DNA from: Porphyra umbilicalis
Lineage: Eukaryota; Rhodophyta; Bangiophyceae; Bangiales; Bangiaceae
Assembly (NCBI GenBank): GCA_002049455.2
Contig: KV918789.1
Span: 367,828 to 431,827 of the forward strand
Length of the DNA: 64,000 bases
Reading direction: 5' to 3'
Numbering within the stretch: the stretch's first letter is position 1; every line of letters starts with the position of its first letter. Of the stretch, positions 44,016 through 54,780 are shown one piece after another. The position numbers and the translations under genes are program-made. The notes below the pieces were generated by a model. It did not search any database, was not told the origin of the DNA, and saw only the letters and a program-made list of their open reading frames with translations.

Positions 44016-44963
44016 ATGATTTCCGTGGAGACGAGGGAGCACCTCGTGAGGATGGTGCGCGAGGACGGTCGCAGCGTCGCGGCCGCCGCCCGTGACCTCC
44101 GCATTTCGGTACGGTCGGCAACGCGCTTCCTCAGCTACTTTATGGACACCGGCGGTGACTTCCACTACGATCCCGGTCAGTGGAATCGTCACTTCGACAA
44201 CAGCGCCGACGACCCGCAGCTGCGTGATGCGGTGCTGTCGACCGTTCGCCGGGAGCCGGAGCTGTTTCTGAAAGAGATGGCGGACGCAGTCAAAGCCATT
44301 GCTGCACAGGTCGACGGGGCGGTCGAGGTGTCTCCGGCCACTGTGGCTCGAGTGCTGGGGCGAAACGGGTACACACGCATCCCGCTGCGCTGCCGTGTGT
44401 ACGTGGATGAGGCGCACCGTGTGGGGCGGGCGGCCGAGCGGAGGTGGGCCTGGTCGCTGCGTGGAGCTCGTTCTGAGTGCTACGTTACGTCATCGCCTGG
44501 GGTTCGCACGAGCTTTTTTGTGGCTATGTCGCATGATGAGTTGTTGGACTGGATGATAACGCGCCCCCCGCCGGGTCAGACCTCTGCGGACTTAATTCTT
44601 TTGATGACGATCTTTGTGTTACCTCGCATGAGCGCTGTGGAAGAGGGGGGTGCGTGGGCCCATCAGCCCGACCGGTGCGTCCTCGTTTTGGACAACGCCC
44701 GCGTGCACGATGAGGTGGCCTTGGCAACAGTGAGAGACGCCGGATTGGTCGTTTTGCTTTTGCCGCCCTACTCGCCGGACTTCAATCCCATTGAGGACGT
44801 ATTTTCTGTTGGCAGTAGCTGGCCGCGGCGCTACTCCCATCCGGAGCAGTTCAACGCGTGGCCCATGCTGACAATCAACTCAATGCTGGCTCACATCACC
44901 GGTGACATGTGTCGTGGGTTCCTCAAGGCGGCCGTACGCCGCTATCACATGTACGTCCCGTAA
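44016..44963 (+). CDS. Tc1/mariner-IS630 DDE transposase, uninterrupted but internally short
   Basis: A 315-residue frame from the ATG at 44016. The N-terminal helix-turn-helix (HLVRMVREDGRSVAAAARDL, residues 9-28, then RISVRSATRFLSY) binds TIRs. The catalytic core shows VYVDEAH (Asp131), VLVLDNARVH (Asp226) and PPYSPDFNPIE (Glu260), so spacing between the second Asp and Glu is 33 residues, close to DD34E. Between GRNGYTRIPLR and CRVYVDEAH the usual 30-35 residue linker of the family (the KKLxxxAxxRxxxxRxxF stretch) is missing, which may be an in-frame deletion that inactivates it. The end GDMCRGFLKAAVRRY matches family C termini. The gene sits inside TA-flanked TIRs. Confidence 0.85.
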   Translation: MISVETREHLVRMVREDGRSVAAAARDLRISVRSATRFLSYFMDTGGDFHYDPGQWNRHFDNSADDPQLRDAVLSTVRREPELFLKEMADAVKAIAAQVDGAVEVSPATVARVLGRNGYTRIPLRCRVYVDEAHRVGRAAERRWAWSLRGARSECYVTSSPGVRTSFFVAMSHDELLDWMITRPPPGQTSADLILLMTIFVLPRMSAVEEGGAWAHQPDRCVLVLDNARVHDEVALATVRDAGLVVLLLPPYSPDFNPIEDVFSVGSSWPRRYSHPEQFNAWPMLTINSMLAHITGDMCRGFLKAAVRRYHMYVP

Positions 44964-45441
44964 GAGAAATAAACACACAAGCAATGTACAAAACCGGTGC
45001 AACACACACCCGCAACAACACAATGCGGACGACGAGATAGTCGCTGAAGGGCGGCCACGCCGGATGCCGTCGACGGCACCGCCGCCGCGGGGGGAGGTGA
45101 ATCCCCCGCGGTCGCCGCCCGCCACACGCCCCGCACCCAAACCCCCCGCCCGCACGAAAACGCCGCCCTTGCCGCCGTCGCCGCCGTCGCCGCCGCGCCG
45201 CCGCCGCCGCCGTCGCTACCCTCCGCTGCGCGGAGAGAGGGTCGATGCAGATTTCGTGGTGCGCGAAAGTGGGGGGGGGGGGGGGGGGACGGTCATGTCG
45301 CAGGCGTGTGCGGTGGGTGCGTCATCAGTGCTTGGCAAGGGCAAGAGGCGTGCTCAGGGCGGCAAGAGATGCAGCAAAGAGCGCTTTACATGGAAAGTAA
45401 AGGCGAAGAGGGCGCATTCAGTTCGAGGACGCAGGCCGAGC

Positions 45442-46677
45442 CTAACTCGGGCGCTCGCTGGGCTCTCCAAAGAAGCGCCCGAGGTCGTCATCACCCCGGC
45501 GCAGTTCAATGATGAACTGCCGCAGAGAGGCGAGCACGGCGGGCACGGCCAAGCCCACCGACGTCGCGCACTCCATCAGCTCGTCGCACACTTGCTTGCA
45601 CGTGAGCTCCGCACAGGTAACAGATGCCCCGGTGTACACCCGCCCAATGAATTTGAACATGGCCAGCTTCACCAATCCAAGCTATTTGCCGTCAGGCAGA
45701 GACACATACCGTTGCGCCGCCTTCTTCAGCTCCTTTCCCTTGACCCCAAAGTACGAGTTACTGCTGCTGAGCACCTCCTTCGACGCTGGCGACTCACTAG
45801 CTCCGAGCCCGGCCTCGCGGTTACAACGCCGTCGAGCCGCGCGCGCGTCCGAAGAGTACTTCGGCGCATTTTTCAGCGCCTCGCGGATCGATGCGATCAC
45901 GTCCGCTTTCGATCCGTCAATGTTGACCGCTCCCAGCGCCCCTGGAACTGGCTGCGCCGTTCCACCAGACCGCTGGGTGCCCACATCTGACACAAACGCC
46001 CCCAGCATGCGGCCAGCCTCTCTAGAAGCCCCTGCGTCCTGGGCCACCGCAGCTACGGCTGCCGCCGTTCGGACAGCAGGAGCCGCGGCGGCACCGCCCA
46101 AGCCGGTCAAATCGATGATCTCCGATTGCGCCACGTGCGCGCGAAACCGCTCACCGTCCGATGGCCGCGTCCCCGCCAGTGCGCACTTCTTGCCACGAGT
46201 GGCCTCCTTTTGGGCGCGCACTGTCGGCCGAATTTGCAGAAGCGCAGGTTGCAGGCGAGCTTGCATTTGCTCCATGTGTTGTTTAGCACACGACCATCGA
46301 GGCCCTGACCTGCCAACGATCAGCGCCTCCAGGTTGTCGGGCTGGTGTCCAACGACATAGCAAACGGCGCAAGACGCCGAGCATGGCCCGCACGAGGGAT
46401 CACTGCACCGACAGCGCACGTTCCCCTACACGTTTAGCGGGCACTGCGTGACCCTGTGACCTGGTACGCGGCAAGCGCCGCACTTTCGGGCACCTGTTTC
46501 GTGCCATAAACCAGCAAGTGCGAATAGACAGGCATACAAATCACACAGCAGGATGTCTAACAATCTCGGAAAAGGGGTATGCACCAGCTCCGCACCTGTC
46601 AGTGCTCGCTCTTGCATGATACATGAGCAGCAGGAACAAAAGGCGGATGGCACCAAGCGCAATACACACCGGGACAA
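45442..46677 (-). pseudogene. zinc-knuckle protein of the 4.8-kb Tc1/mariner element, two in-frame TAG codons
   Basis: One continuous reading frame from 46677 to the stop at 45442 is broken only by TAG at 46426-46428 and TAG at 45682-45684. It has a CX2CX4HX4C knuckle (KCGACRVPGHRVTQC) just before the first TAG and a second, imperfect one (CAVCYVVGHQPDNL) after it. The middle is Ala-rich with EALKNAPKYSSDARAARRRC, and the C-terminal part (MFKFIGRVYTGASVTCAELT ... LRQFIIELRRGDDDLGRFF) looks well conserved. A further coding-like piece (LISDDDVDTGPPRDLHCLTA) continues upstream to about 46960 in another frame. It converges on the transposase gene and I infer it is a partner protein of the element. 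A TAG-readthrough reading cannot be excluded, but decay is simpler. Confidence 0.55.
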
Positions 46678-47059
46678 ACGCCCACATTGAATGGCAACTC
46701 GAGCGTACCATTAGGACTCGGCCCATCACCAACAGAGGGGACAGCAGCGGAACTCCCAGACATGACCACTTCTGGCAGCTCGCAGACAGGTCGCAGAGAA
46801 GGTAGTGGGCGTGCTGGAGCCACGAATGATGGATGGTGTCGAGTCGCCGACCATAAGACAGCGTGAGCTGTCAGACAATGCAGGTCTCGTGGCGGACCCG
46901 TGTCGACGTCGTCGTCGCTGATGAGAGCCACGCCCTGTCCCCCATTGTCAAATTCTGCCAAATTCGGCGCACAAGAAAATCGAAGCGATCAGATGTATTT
47001 GCGTGAAAGATACAAATATTATACAAGAAAACGAAAGTACCACTTGCGTTCGTGTTCCG

Positions 47060-47470
47060 TTCGGATCGGCTAAAATGGAGCAGGCTGCAATAGAGTTGTT
47101 ACGTGAGCGTTGGGGCCCTCATCAGGGGCGAACTGCTCGAAACGGATAACGGTCATCCATTGCCGGAGGGAGTCCGTGGCCACCGCGCCCACGGCAGGGG
47201 TCAGAAAGAAGGGGAAGGGGGGAAGGGAGGGAGGTGGTGGGCAGTGAAAGGCGGCGAGAGGGCGGGAGCCGCGGGGACGTCGGGGGTGGCGGGAGGGCGA
47301 CCTGGGGGGAGGGCGGCCGGGGGAGGGGGGGCGGCCGGAGGGGCGAGGGCGGCCAGGGGGGGGGAAGCACTGGGGAGGCCGGGGGGGAAGCTGCAGGGCG
47401 CCGCCGTCATCATGACGGCGGCGCCCTCGCTGCCGCCCCATCATAAGGCGGCCGCATGATGATGAGGCGG
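47060..47470. other. G-rich low-complexity stretch
   Basis: Purine/G-rich on the plus strand with GGGAGG-type runs and a near-perfect short palindrome (GCCGCCGTCAT around 47400-47424). Open frames are compositional. No gene. Confidence 0.5.
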
Positions 47471-47708
47471 CAGTGCGACAGAAACCGCACCGGTCCCTCG
47501 CCAGACAGGCTTAGCTCGGGCCCCGTGGTTGAGGCGGGCGTCGCGTGGTCACTGCTGCAAACTGCGGTGGACCCCCTCTCTCATGGTCAATCCATGGCTG
47601 TCAACACAGTGGCGAATCGATTCTAGTGGGAGCCGTCCTCTGATCGTGATTTGGGAGGGGGATGCTCCGCGTGACTTTCGGTTGCACACATTTCAAAGCC
47701 AGCTATTA

Positions 47709-47838
47709 CAGTGTGTTCTCATTTTAAGAGACATCTGATTCAGATGAATATTGATAAAAGTGGCCTACACAAACAGGAATGGAAGACTCGCGACCCATAT
47801 TCTCTTGTAAACGATTATCTTACAACGAGAACACACTG
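47709..47838. mobile_element. 130-bp MITE, TA-flanked
   Basis: TIR CAGTGTGTTCTCATTTTAAG at 47709 and its inverted copy ending at 47838 match at 19 of 21 positions. TA lies outside each end (47707-47708, 47839-47840). The core is A+T-rich. It is nested in the 4.8-kb element. Confidence 0.7.
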
Positions 47839-48077
47839 TATATCTTTGTTTCGCGACGCACAAACAGAATGGGGATTCTACAGTAGGGAGCCACATATCG
47901 TTGCTGGCGCTGTGCAGGTGCTCCTACCGTGCGAGGGCACTGTTGGTCGTACGAAGACTTAGCACTGTCGGAACCGCGTTGAACTCACAGTGGTGCAGAG
48001 AACGGTGCTTTCGGTCATAGGACTGTAGCTATCGGCGATATCGAGATATGCATGCCGTCGTATGACGCCTTGAGGTA

Positions 48078-48475
48078 TTGCTGATCCCTGAATTTTGTCC
48101 TGGGGGACAGAGACAGAGACTGACTCTGAATAATAGCACTCTATTGGTCTAAAACGACAGTAAGAAGGCATCTAAGCCAATAGAAAGCCCGCATTCGGTG
48201 CCAGGACCTTGCATCCAGCAGAACTCACTGTTTGTTGCCGCTTGATCCGATTTTCTTGGCACGGAGCAAGCTGCCCACGCGAGATCTTAAGATTTTCTAC
48301 TGTCTCCTTGCCAGGAGTGCAGAAAAAAAGAGGAGCTGAAGTTGATTTCCAGGCTGTATGGGCACATGTAAGTTATCAGGAGCACGAAATCAGTCCTCGG
48401 GGCGCATCTGATTGGTTGAGAGAGTCGGTCCGCAAGTCAGTCTCTGTCCACCAGGACAAATTTGGGGATCAGCAA
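48078..48475. mobile_element. 398-bp MITE, TTGCTGATCCC family copy 1
   Basis: Ends read inward TTGCTGATCCC, AATTT, GTCCTGG, GGACAGAGAC, TGACT. The arms are imperfect inverted repeats of about 45 bases, and the left arm has an extra AGAGAC. TA flanks both ends (48076-48077, 48476-48477). A second copy with the same terminus is at 57768. No coding capacity. Confidence 0.8.
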
Positions 48476-48837
48476 TACTCCAACAGGCCAGGGTGTGGTA
48501 TAGGAGTTACATGTGATGAGGAAAATGCGCGAAATTACAAGAATCTGTCTGATCAGAGAGTTTTTGCAACGCGCATGAGACGGGGCCTGCGAGGAGCTTG
48601 TGAGATCGTTTTTCCGGCCGGTTGACTGTAAGAGATCCCATCACCACCGGTCGCGTCGAATCGGCCCGTTGCTTTTAGCAGCACCCGTCGTGAGAAGAGT
48701 GTGACAGCGCGCGGCCAGCCACCGCCGCCCGTCCGCCCGTCCGGCAACCCACTTGACGTCGCTGTTCGCGTCGCTGCCGCACCCACCGGCGCACATAGGT
48801 GGCCGTGCCCCCCCCCCCTCCCCGCCAGATTGCAGAT

Positions 48838-50118
48838 ATGGTGTCTGTTTCAGGTAACCGACTTGCACGGTGGCGGGCTCGTCGCCGCATTTTGGTGCAC
48901 GCGCTGCTTGCGAGCCACGCAGCGGGTTGTTGTCTGGTCGATTTGGCTCCTTTGATGCGGAAGTATCGTCGGGCTCAGCGAGAGGTTGCTCTTTCCTTGG
49001 ACCGCCGTTGTCGCATCGGCGTGACGTCCTTTAACCATAACGTGTTCTCGTCACAGGAATGCCTTTCTCTTTTTCGTTTTCTTCCCCAACACCTTGGTCG
49101 ACTGGTTGACCTTCTGGCCATAAAAGTTCCTTTTCCGCGTACCCGTTTGCCTGTGCCTCCAATTGGCTGCCTGGCTATCGTGTTGCGCAGGCTGGCCGCG
49201 CCGACCCGGTGGGTGGACCTGGAAGAGTTGTTTGGGAGGATTGCGTCGGCTTTGTGCCACATCTTCTATGCCATTGTTGCGATGACGATGGAGAAGTGGG
49301 GTGCCAATTTGACTGAGTGGCGTGTGGAGTTTATGAGTGAGAGGGCTGCTCTGTACGCAGAGAAGATCGAGGGGACTAGTGCATATCTCGACCGGTGTGT
49401 TGGGTTCATCAACGGCACTGCTATTTTTATCGCGCGGCCGGGTGGGGGTTTGCAGCGGGCCTGCTACAGCGGCCGCAAGCGCAAGCATGCAGTGAAGTTT
49501 CAAAGTGTACTCACCCCGGTCGGCCTCGTCTTCCATCTTTTTGGCCCATGGGAGGGACGTCGCCATGATATGACACTGTACTTTGAGTCTGGTTTGGATG
49601 CTGTCTTGCCTCATGCATTGGTAATCAGTGGTGTGCAGTACTACATCTACGGCCATGCCGCCTGCATGGTGCGGCCATGGGTGCAGGCGGCGTTTAGCGG
49701 GGTCATGATAGATGAGCAAAGCGCCTGCAACACGACGAAGGCTGTACCCAGGACGGCGGTGGAGTGGGGGTTTAAGGATGTCAAGCAAACATGAGCCGCC
49801 TTCGACTACCCGCGCAAGCTGAAGCTGCGCGAGGGCCCAGTGGGCTTGCTATACAGCACGACTGCCTTTGTTTGGAGCCTCCGTTGCTGTACCAATGGTT
49901 CGTCCACCTCCTCATTTTTTGATTGCGACCCGCCGAGCGTAGAGCAGTACCTGGGGCTTGCTCCCATTGGCAAGGTGGCCGGCGCACCGGGCGGCACTGA
50001 TGTGAATGGGGAGAACATTGTTGAGGCGGAAGGGGGTGATGTCGGGGGTGTTGCAGAGGGAGGCGATGTCGTGGGCGCTGGTCATCCTGACGGTGGTGGT
50101 GCAGTCGGCGGCCAGTAA
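48838..50118 (+). pseudogene. PIF/Harbinger (HARBI1-like, DDE_4) transposase of element 2, nonsense-interrupted
   Basis: From the ATG at 48838 the frame runs 426 codons to 50118, broken only by TGA at 49792-49794. Element 1 has TGC (Cys) there. Recognisable blocks are RKYRRAQREVALSLDRRCRI, RWVDLEELFGRIASALCHIF, CVGFINGTAIFIARPGGGLQ, CYSGRKRKHAVKFQSVLTP, HLFGPWEGRRHDMTLYFESG, YYIYGHAACMVRPWVQAAFS and AVEWGFKDVKQT. The first catalytic Asp (GFxDGT in the family) is Asn here (GFINGT) and the YGD of the second block is YGH, so the protein would be dead even with readthrough. After the stop the frame gives FDYPRKLKLREGPVGLLY and a Gly/Asp-rich tail as in element 1. Confidence 0.9.
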
Positions 50119-50199
50119 CAGCTATGCTTTGTGGGCGGGCAGGGCGGGGGTTGCGGGTCGTGTGCTAGGGTGGTGCGGCAGTCAATGTGTGGCTACCAC

Positions 50200-50420
50200 G
50201 GCGACTGTTTTTCTTTTCTTTACATTGCCCTTTCCTTCTCGTTCCGTTCTGGTTCCTTTCTCGGTCCTTTCTCGGTCCTTTCTCTTTTCCCTTTACTTTC
50301 CCTTTTCTTTCTCCTTCCTTTCCCTTTCCTTTCCGCTTCTTTTCCCTTTCCTTTCCTTTTCCTTTTCCTTTCCGTTCTCGTTCCTTTCCGTTTCCTTTCC
50401 TTTCCCTGTTACCTCTAGAC
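50200..50420. repeat. polypyrimidine (CCTTTC)n tract
   Basis: About 220 bases almost purely C and T on the plus strand, dominated by CCTTTC and CTTTTC units. Such tracts can adopt triplex (H-DNA) structures. Element 1 has a shorter equivalent at 36046-36092. Confidence 0.9.
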
Positions 50421-50639
50421 GGCAAGGTGGGACTTGCTTAGTTCGCGGCAAGTACCAACTGGGAACGACCCATGCTGTCACGCAACTCCGCGCGGCGAAA
50501 GAGACGGACTACAAGTGCTCCATTGTGGCATGACCGGGACGAGCGTTGTTGGACAACGGCGACCACATGGTGTCGACCGTATGGGTGGGCCGCAACAGGA
50601 CCTTCGCAGCTCCTCGTTTCACGCCGTCACCACCCTGGC

Positions 50640-51500
50640 CAACCACGGCCCCACAAGCCCCGCCCTCGCCAACAACGCCAAAAACGCCCCTACCAACGAC
50701 GCCCCCGCCGACCACGCCACCGCCAGCCTGGGCCCTGGCCAAGCACGCCTCCACCGACCGGGCCCCGGCGGACTGGGCCCCGGCCAACCGGGCCCCCGCC
50801 GCCGCGACCCCTCCACCGCAGCCCCCGACCAACCCAACATCCACAAACCCTGCTCCCTTCGACTGGGCTTGCCTCACCCCGCCGCCACGACGCACGACCC
50901 CGCTAGCGCCGCCCCCGGCCACTAAGCCCACTCCGACGCCGCCCCCTCGGCCTGGGCGCCCGCCAACTCCTCCCACGACCACCACGCCCCCGAAAAACCC
51001 GCCCCAGCCAACCCGGCCGCCGTAAAACATGCCTGTATCCATCACGGGGCCTCCAAGCCCGCACCCGCAGAGCACGAGCCCGCCAATGACGCTCCCTCAA
51101 ACCACACCCCCGCCGACGACACCCCCGCCAACCCGGAACACGGCCAACAAAGCCTCCACCGACGCCGCCCCCGCCCCCTGGGCCCCCGCCGACTGGCCCC
51201 CCGCCGACGCCGCCCCCGCCGACCATGCTCACGCCAACAACGCACCCGCCAAGCCTGCGCGCGCCGACCGCGCTCTCGCCAGTCACGCCTCGCCGCCGCC
51301 GGCCCCGCCGCGCCCGTCCCCGCCGCGCCCGTCCCCGCCGCGCCCGTTCGCGCTGCCCCCGGCCCCGCCGCGCCCGGCCTTGCCGCGCGCGGCCCGGCTG
51401 CGCGCGGCCCTGCCGCCGCAGGCCCCGTCGCGCCCGGCCCCGCCGCGCCCGGCCCTGCCGCGCCCGGCCCCGCTGCTGTCGGCCCCGCCGCCACGGACAC
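50640..51500. repeat. degenerate 15-bp tandem array
   Basis: A 15-base period (GCCCCCGCCGACxxx early, CCCCGCCGCGCCCGx at 51300-51480) runs across about 860 bases. It keeps five-residue periodic open frames on both strands (APADWAPANRAP on plus), which explains the long Pro/Ala frames. I see no protein-coding evidence beyond the repeat. Confidence 0.7.
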
Positions 51501-52096
51501 GCCGCCGCTTAGCCCGCCACCGCGGACTCCAACCCCGTCGACGTGCCCTAAGTTATTCCGTCGACATTGGCACGGGGCGCTGACGGCCGATTCGGCGCCT
51601 GCGTTGGTGATGGCCATAAGGTGCGCGGCCGCTGTTGTCGTGGCGGGGGCGGACCACGGCATCCTCGTTGGCAGACGTGACGGCGGCTTTATTGGTTACC
51701 GAGAGACATCCGCGTCCCCTCAGACCGCGAGGGGGATGGCGTGTGCTGTGGAACGTTTGTGACATCCGGCGCGCAGGTCTTTCTGGGGAGGTATGGAGAG
51801 GACCTGTGGGAGGGGGGGTGGGGAGGGTGGTAGGACGGGACTGCGGGTGGGGCCAACGGGGGGGGCGCAGCTTGAAAGTGCAGGGGGGGGAGGGGGGGGG
51901 CGCCACTGACGAGGCACCGGTGGCGGGAGCCGCCGCAGCCTGCAGGCACTGTGCCCCTGCCGTGTTTTTATACTTTCTTTGTGGACTGCCTTTTTATTTC
52001 AAGTCATACCAATACCTCATTTCATGTAACAAAAAGGTCAAGCGCACAACAACCAACGAAGGCAACCAGTGGCACGCACGGATCAGAAAAAAGCAA
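51501..52096. other. Harbinger element 2 interior, no gene
   Basis: G-rich near 51780-51900, with short frames elsewhere. Nothing is recognised. Confidence 0.45.
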
Positions 52097-53022
52097 TCAC
52101 CCCAGCTTGCGCGTCATGGCCTCGAGCACACGAAAAAGTGCCTGCCGCTCCTCGTGTTGCGCAGCATCTTGGCGTTCTCGGCGCGCCGCCTCGTCGCGCC
52201 TGAACTGACGCTCGTCCACCATGCGCATCTCTCCGAGCGCGATCTGCTTGTTGGCCAGGTCCTCGCGCCGCTTCTCACTCTGCTAGATGATCTCGACGAT
52301 GTCTTCATCGTCGTCGTCCATCTCTGAGCGCATGGGGCGCCGGCCTCTTCTCGCCGAGTTCTTGGTTGGGGTTGACCTGGAAATAGCAGGCGAGTCCTCC
52401 GCATCGTCGCTGCTCCCTCCCTCCAAGCTCTTTGCATGCCGGCGGCGCCTTTCCATCGCCATTTGCCGAATGGCCGCGCCGTCAGCGACGAGCTTCTCCT
52501 CCCTCTCACTGGCCTCGTTGCGCTCGACCTTCTCACGCTCCTTGATCTGAACCGACTTGGGCATGACATCTTGTAAAAGCACATGAAGCTCCGTGTCGCC
52601 GTCCTCCTTCTCGTGGCCCGTTTTTTTGGCGTCAGCGTTGTTTTGTGTCGTGTACTGCTTCCGCAAGGTGTTAAACCGCTGCATCACCTTACCAGTTACG
52701 GGGAAGGGAGCCTGCGGTTGGGAATTGAAAGTGGTGACGGCGTTTTCGAACCGCTCGGATATCTTTCCACGTGGAGCTACATGGGCGTTGGCCGCGCGCG
52801 CCGCGTTGATGAGCTTGACGTCGTGAGAGTCCGTCCACGACCACCGCTTCTGCTTGCACCGATCTCCTTCACCTCCGCGTCGGAGGGCGCATTGTAGCCA
52901 CCAGTGGCAACCGCATCCACATGCTCGCCACCATCATCGATGGCCGCGTCGGGGACCGTCGACGCCGGTGAGTCGCCGACGTTACCGGCTACGTGGCTTT
53001 CCGCTGGCCAGCTGGCGTCCAT
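52097..53022 (-). pseudogene. Myb/SANT-like accessory protein of Harbinger element 2, frameshift plus nonsense
   Basis: ATG at 53022 (MDASWPAESHVAGNVGDSPA) leads into an acidic region. Near 52850 the frame must shift to enter the SANT-like domain CKQKRWSWTDSHDVKLINAA, NAHVAPRGKISERFENAVTT, MQRFNTLRKQY. A charged stretch (REKVERNEASEREEKLVADG, MAMERRRRHAKSLEG) and acidic DDDDEDIVEII follow, then TAG at 52283-52285 and an in-frame tail FRRDEAARRERQDAAQHEER ... MTRKLG ending with TGA at 52097. The TAG replaces a Gln codon of element 1. The frame switch could also be an undetected short intron. Confidence 0.7.
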
Positions 53023-54780
53023 GGTGACAGGAACAATAGATTCCGGCGAGGTGCAAGGAATATATTGAGGGTCCTCGGTGGACAGGGGTGGGCGCAAAGG
53101 GGGAGTACGTGGTGCACAGCGGAGGACATGAGGGGTGCGCGCGTCGGCCGCAGACTCGCGGAGAGCCAACAAACGGAGTGCCCAGCGCTGTGGTGGTTAA
53201 AGGGGGGTCACACGCAAGCCCGATTTTGCTCGATTCTCAGGTCTGCAGCGACTGCGGGAGCATCCGCAAGCAAGTCCGTTTCGCCGAAATATGCGGTTGA
53301 AGCAGCAATGCGGCTGTGTTCGACCAAAGTGGATGGAGCCACGAAGTAAAAGCAAATGATATCTCGCAATCGAGCCGATGCTGATAGTAGCAGTCAGCCA
53401 ATGAAAGAGTACCGACACAGGGTCTATCGGCCAATGAAGAGCTCTAATTAAGACAAATCTGCGGTGACGAGTTTTGACATCCGACCGTTTTCGCTGGGCC
53501 TGCCAAGAGGCAGCACGAGAGCGTCCGTCATTGACAACTATTGACCACAGCCTCGGAGAGTGAAGTGTCCAGCGATGCCTGTACCGGGTGTGGAGAGCTG
53601 GGCGCTGATGGCGCCGACGTCGTGGCGGTTGACGGTTTGGGAGCCGACGACAACGCCCACGACACCAGTTGTGTGGGCGCTGATGGCTGTACCAGGCGCA
53701 GAGGTGAGGGCGCTGATGGCGCCGACGTTGTGGCGGATGACGACCTGAGTGCCAATAACGACGTGGACGGGCGTGAAGGTTGGTTCCCGTACCAGGGCAA
53801 GCACGGGGAGGACGTCGCAGTGAACAGCGGCACCTCCGCCGTGGGCGACGACGTGCCCGTCGCATGTTGCGGCCTTTGCGTGGCAAAGTGAGCGGCGCAC
53901 CACAGCCTGCAGGGGCGTGGCGGGGCGTAGTGGGAGAAGGCTCTGATGTAGACCAGTAGTTACGGTTCTGGTGTTGTGTTCCTCGATGTGGCGTCCCGAG
54001 ACTGGGCATCGTAGGGCACGAGAGAGAGTACCAGGGAGTGGACGGGCATGGCGGGTCGTGGTGGGCAGTCAGCTTGAGTCTCCTCGGAGTCAAAGGTCAC
54101 CGCCATCTTCTTCTCGGCTTACTGTGATGACACAAGGGGAGATTGCCTTACCCAGCCAGCTTGCACAACCCCGGGCGATCAATTATGGACAGCTGCCGCA
54201 TGTCTCTGCGCAGGGAGGCGCTACAGACTTTTGCGCTTTCCTCGTGAAGCGCACAGTGAAGTGATTCCGCGCTCGCCATGCCCGAAGCTAATCGAGTCGC
54301 ATTCAGACGCTTCGGGAGGTGCAAGGGCAGTTCTGACGGGTTCCAGGAAACATATAAAGCAGCCATTTGAGGATAAATAGGTCGAAAACTGTCGAGTATG
54401 GTTTCGTGCTGGGGGGGTCCGCAACATCTTGCGGTCAAAAATCGACGAATCCGCCGGTTGCGTGCGACCCCGCTTTATTGTCGTTCCGCCCAAAAGTGGA
54501 GAGTCCAGGCCTGTCAAAGAGGCGCTTTTGTGCGTTTGATTGGCCCAAATGTCGATCCGCCTGTCTGGGACTGTCCAGCTTTTGGCGCACCGACCATAAG
54601 CAGCACAGCGCAGACAGTCCTGTGCTCATCAGTCGACGCTCTCACGGCCCGTGATCATTTTCCCGAATTAGACATAACGTGAGAAGGTCGTGAGAAGAGA
54701 TCCTGTATCCGTTTCGGTATCCGGTCCCTTACAGAGCGTTCATCAGGCCGATACTGTCACAAACTACTCACAAACCGTTC
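53023..54780. other. Harbinger element 2 right interior, no gene
   Basis: The stretch 53580-53760 has an imperfect direct repeat of GGCGCTGATGGCGCCGACGT spaced about 108 bases, giving a Gly/Asp/Ala-rich plus frame. The remaining frames are short and unrecognised. Confidence 0.45.

Larger units (their letters stand above)
43104..47895. mobile_element. 4.8-kb Tc1/mariner (IS630)-type element, TA-flanked
   Basis: Termini TGTGGCTCCCTACT (43104-43117) and the exact reverse complement (47882-47895) are each bordered by TA (43102-43103, 47896-47897), so 16 bases match including TA. Inside are a DDE transposase gene (+, 44016-44963) and a convergent zinc-knuckle gene (-, 45442-46677). A smaller TA-flanked MITE (47709-47838) is nested near the right end. 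The size is large for the superfamily because of the second gene. Confidence 0.7.

Noticed and set aside
44902-45990. 362-codon plus-strand frame
   Set aside because: Its second half is antisense to the zinc-knuckle frame, and the first half is Pro/Arg low complexity.
47400-47424. GCCGCCGTCATCATGACGGCGGC-type palindrome
   Set aside because: Short, and in GC-rich low-complexity DNA where such matches are expected.
50509-51662. Long Gly/Val- or Pro/Ala-rich frames on both strands
   Set aside because: Explained by the 15-bp tandem array, which keeps all phases open.
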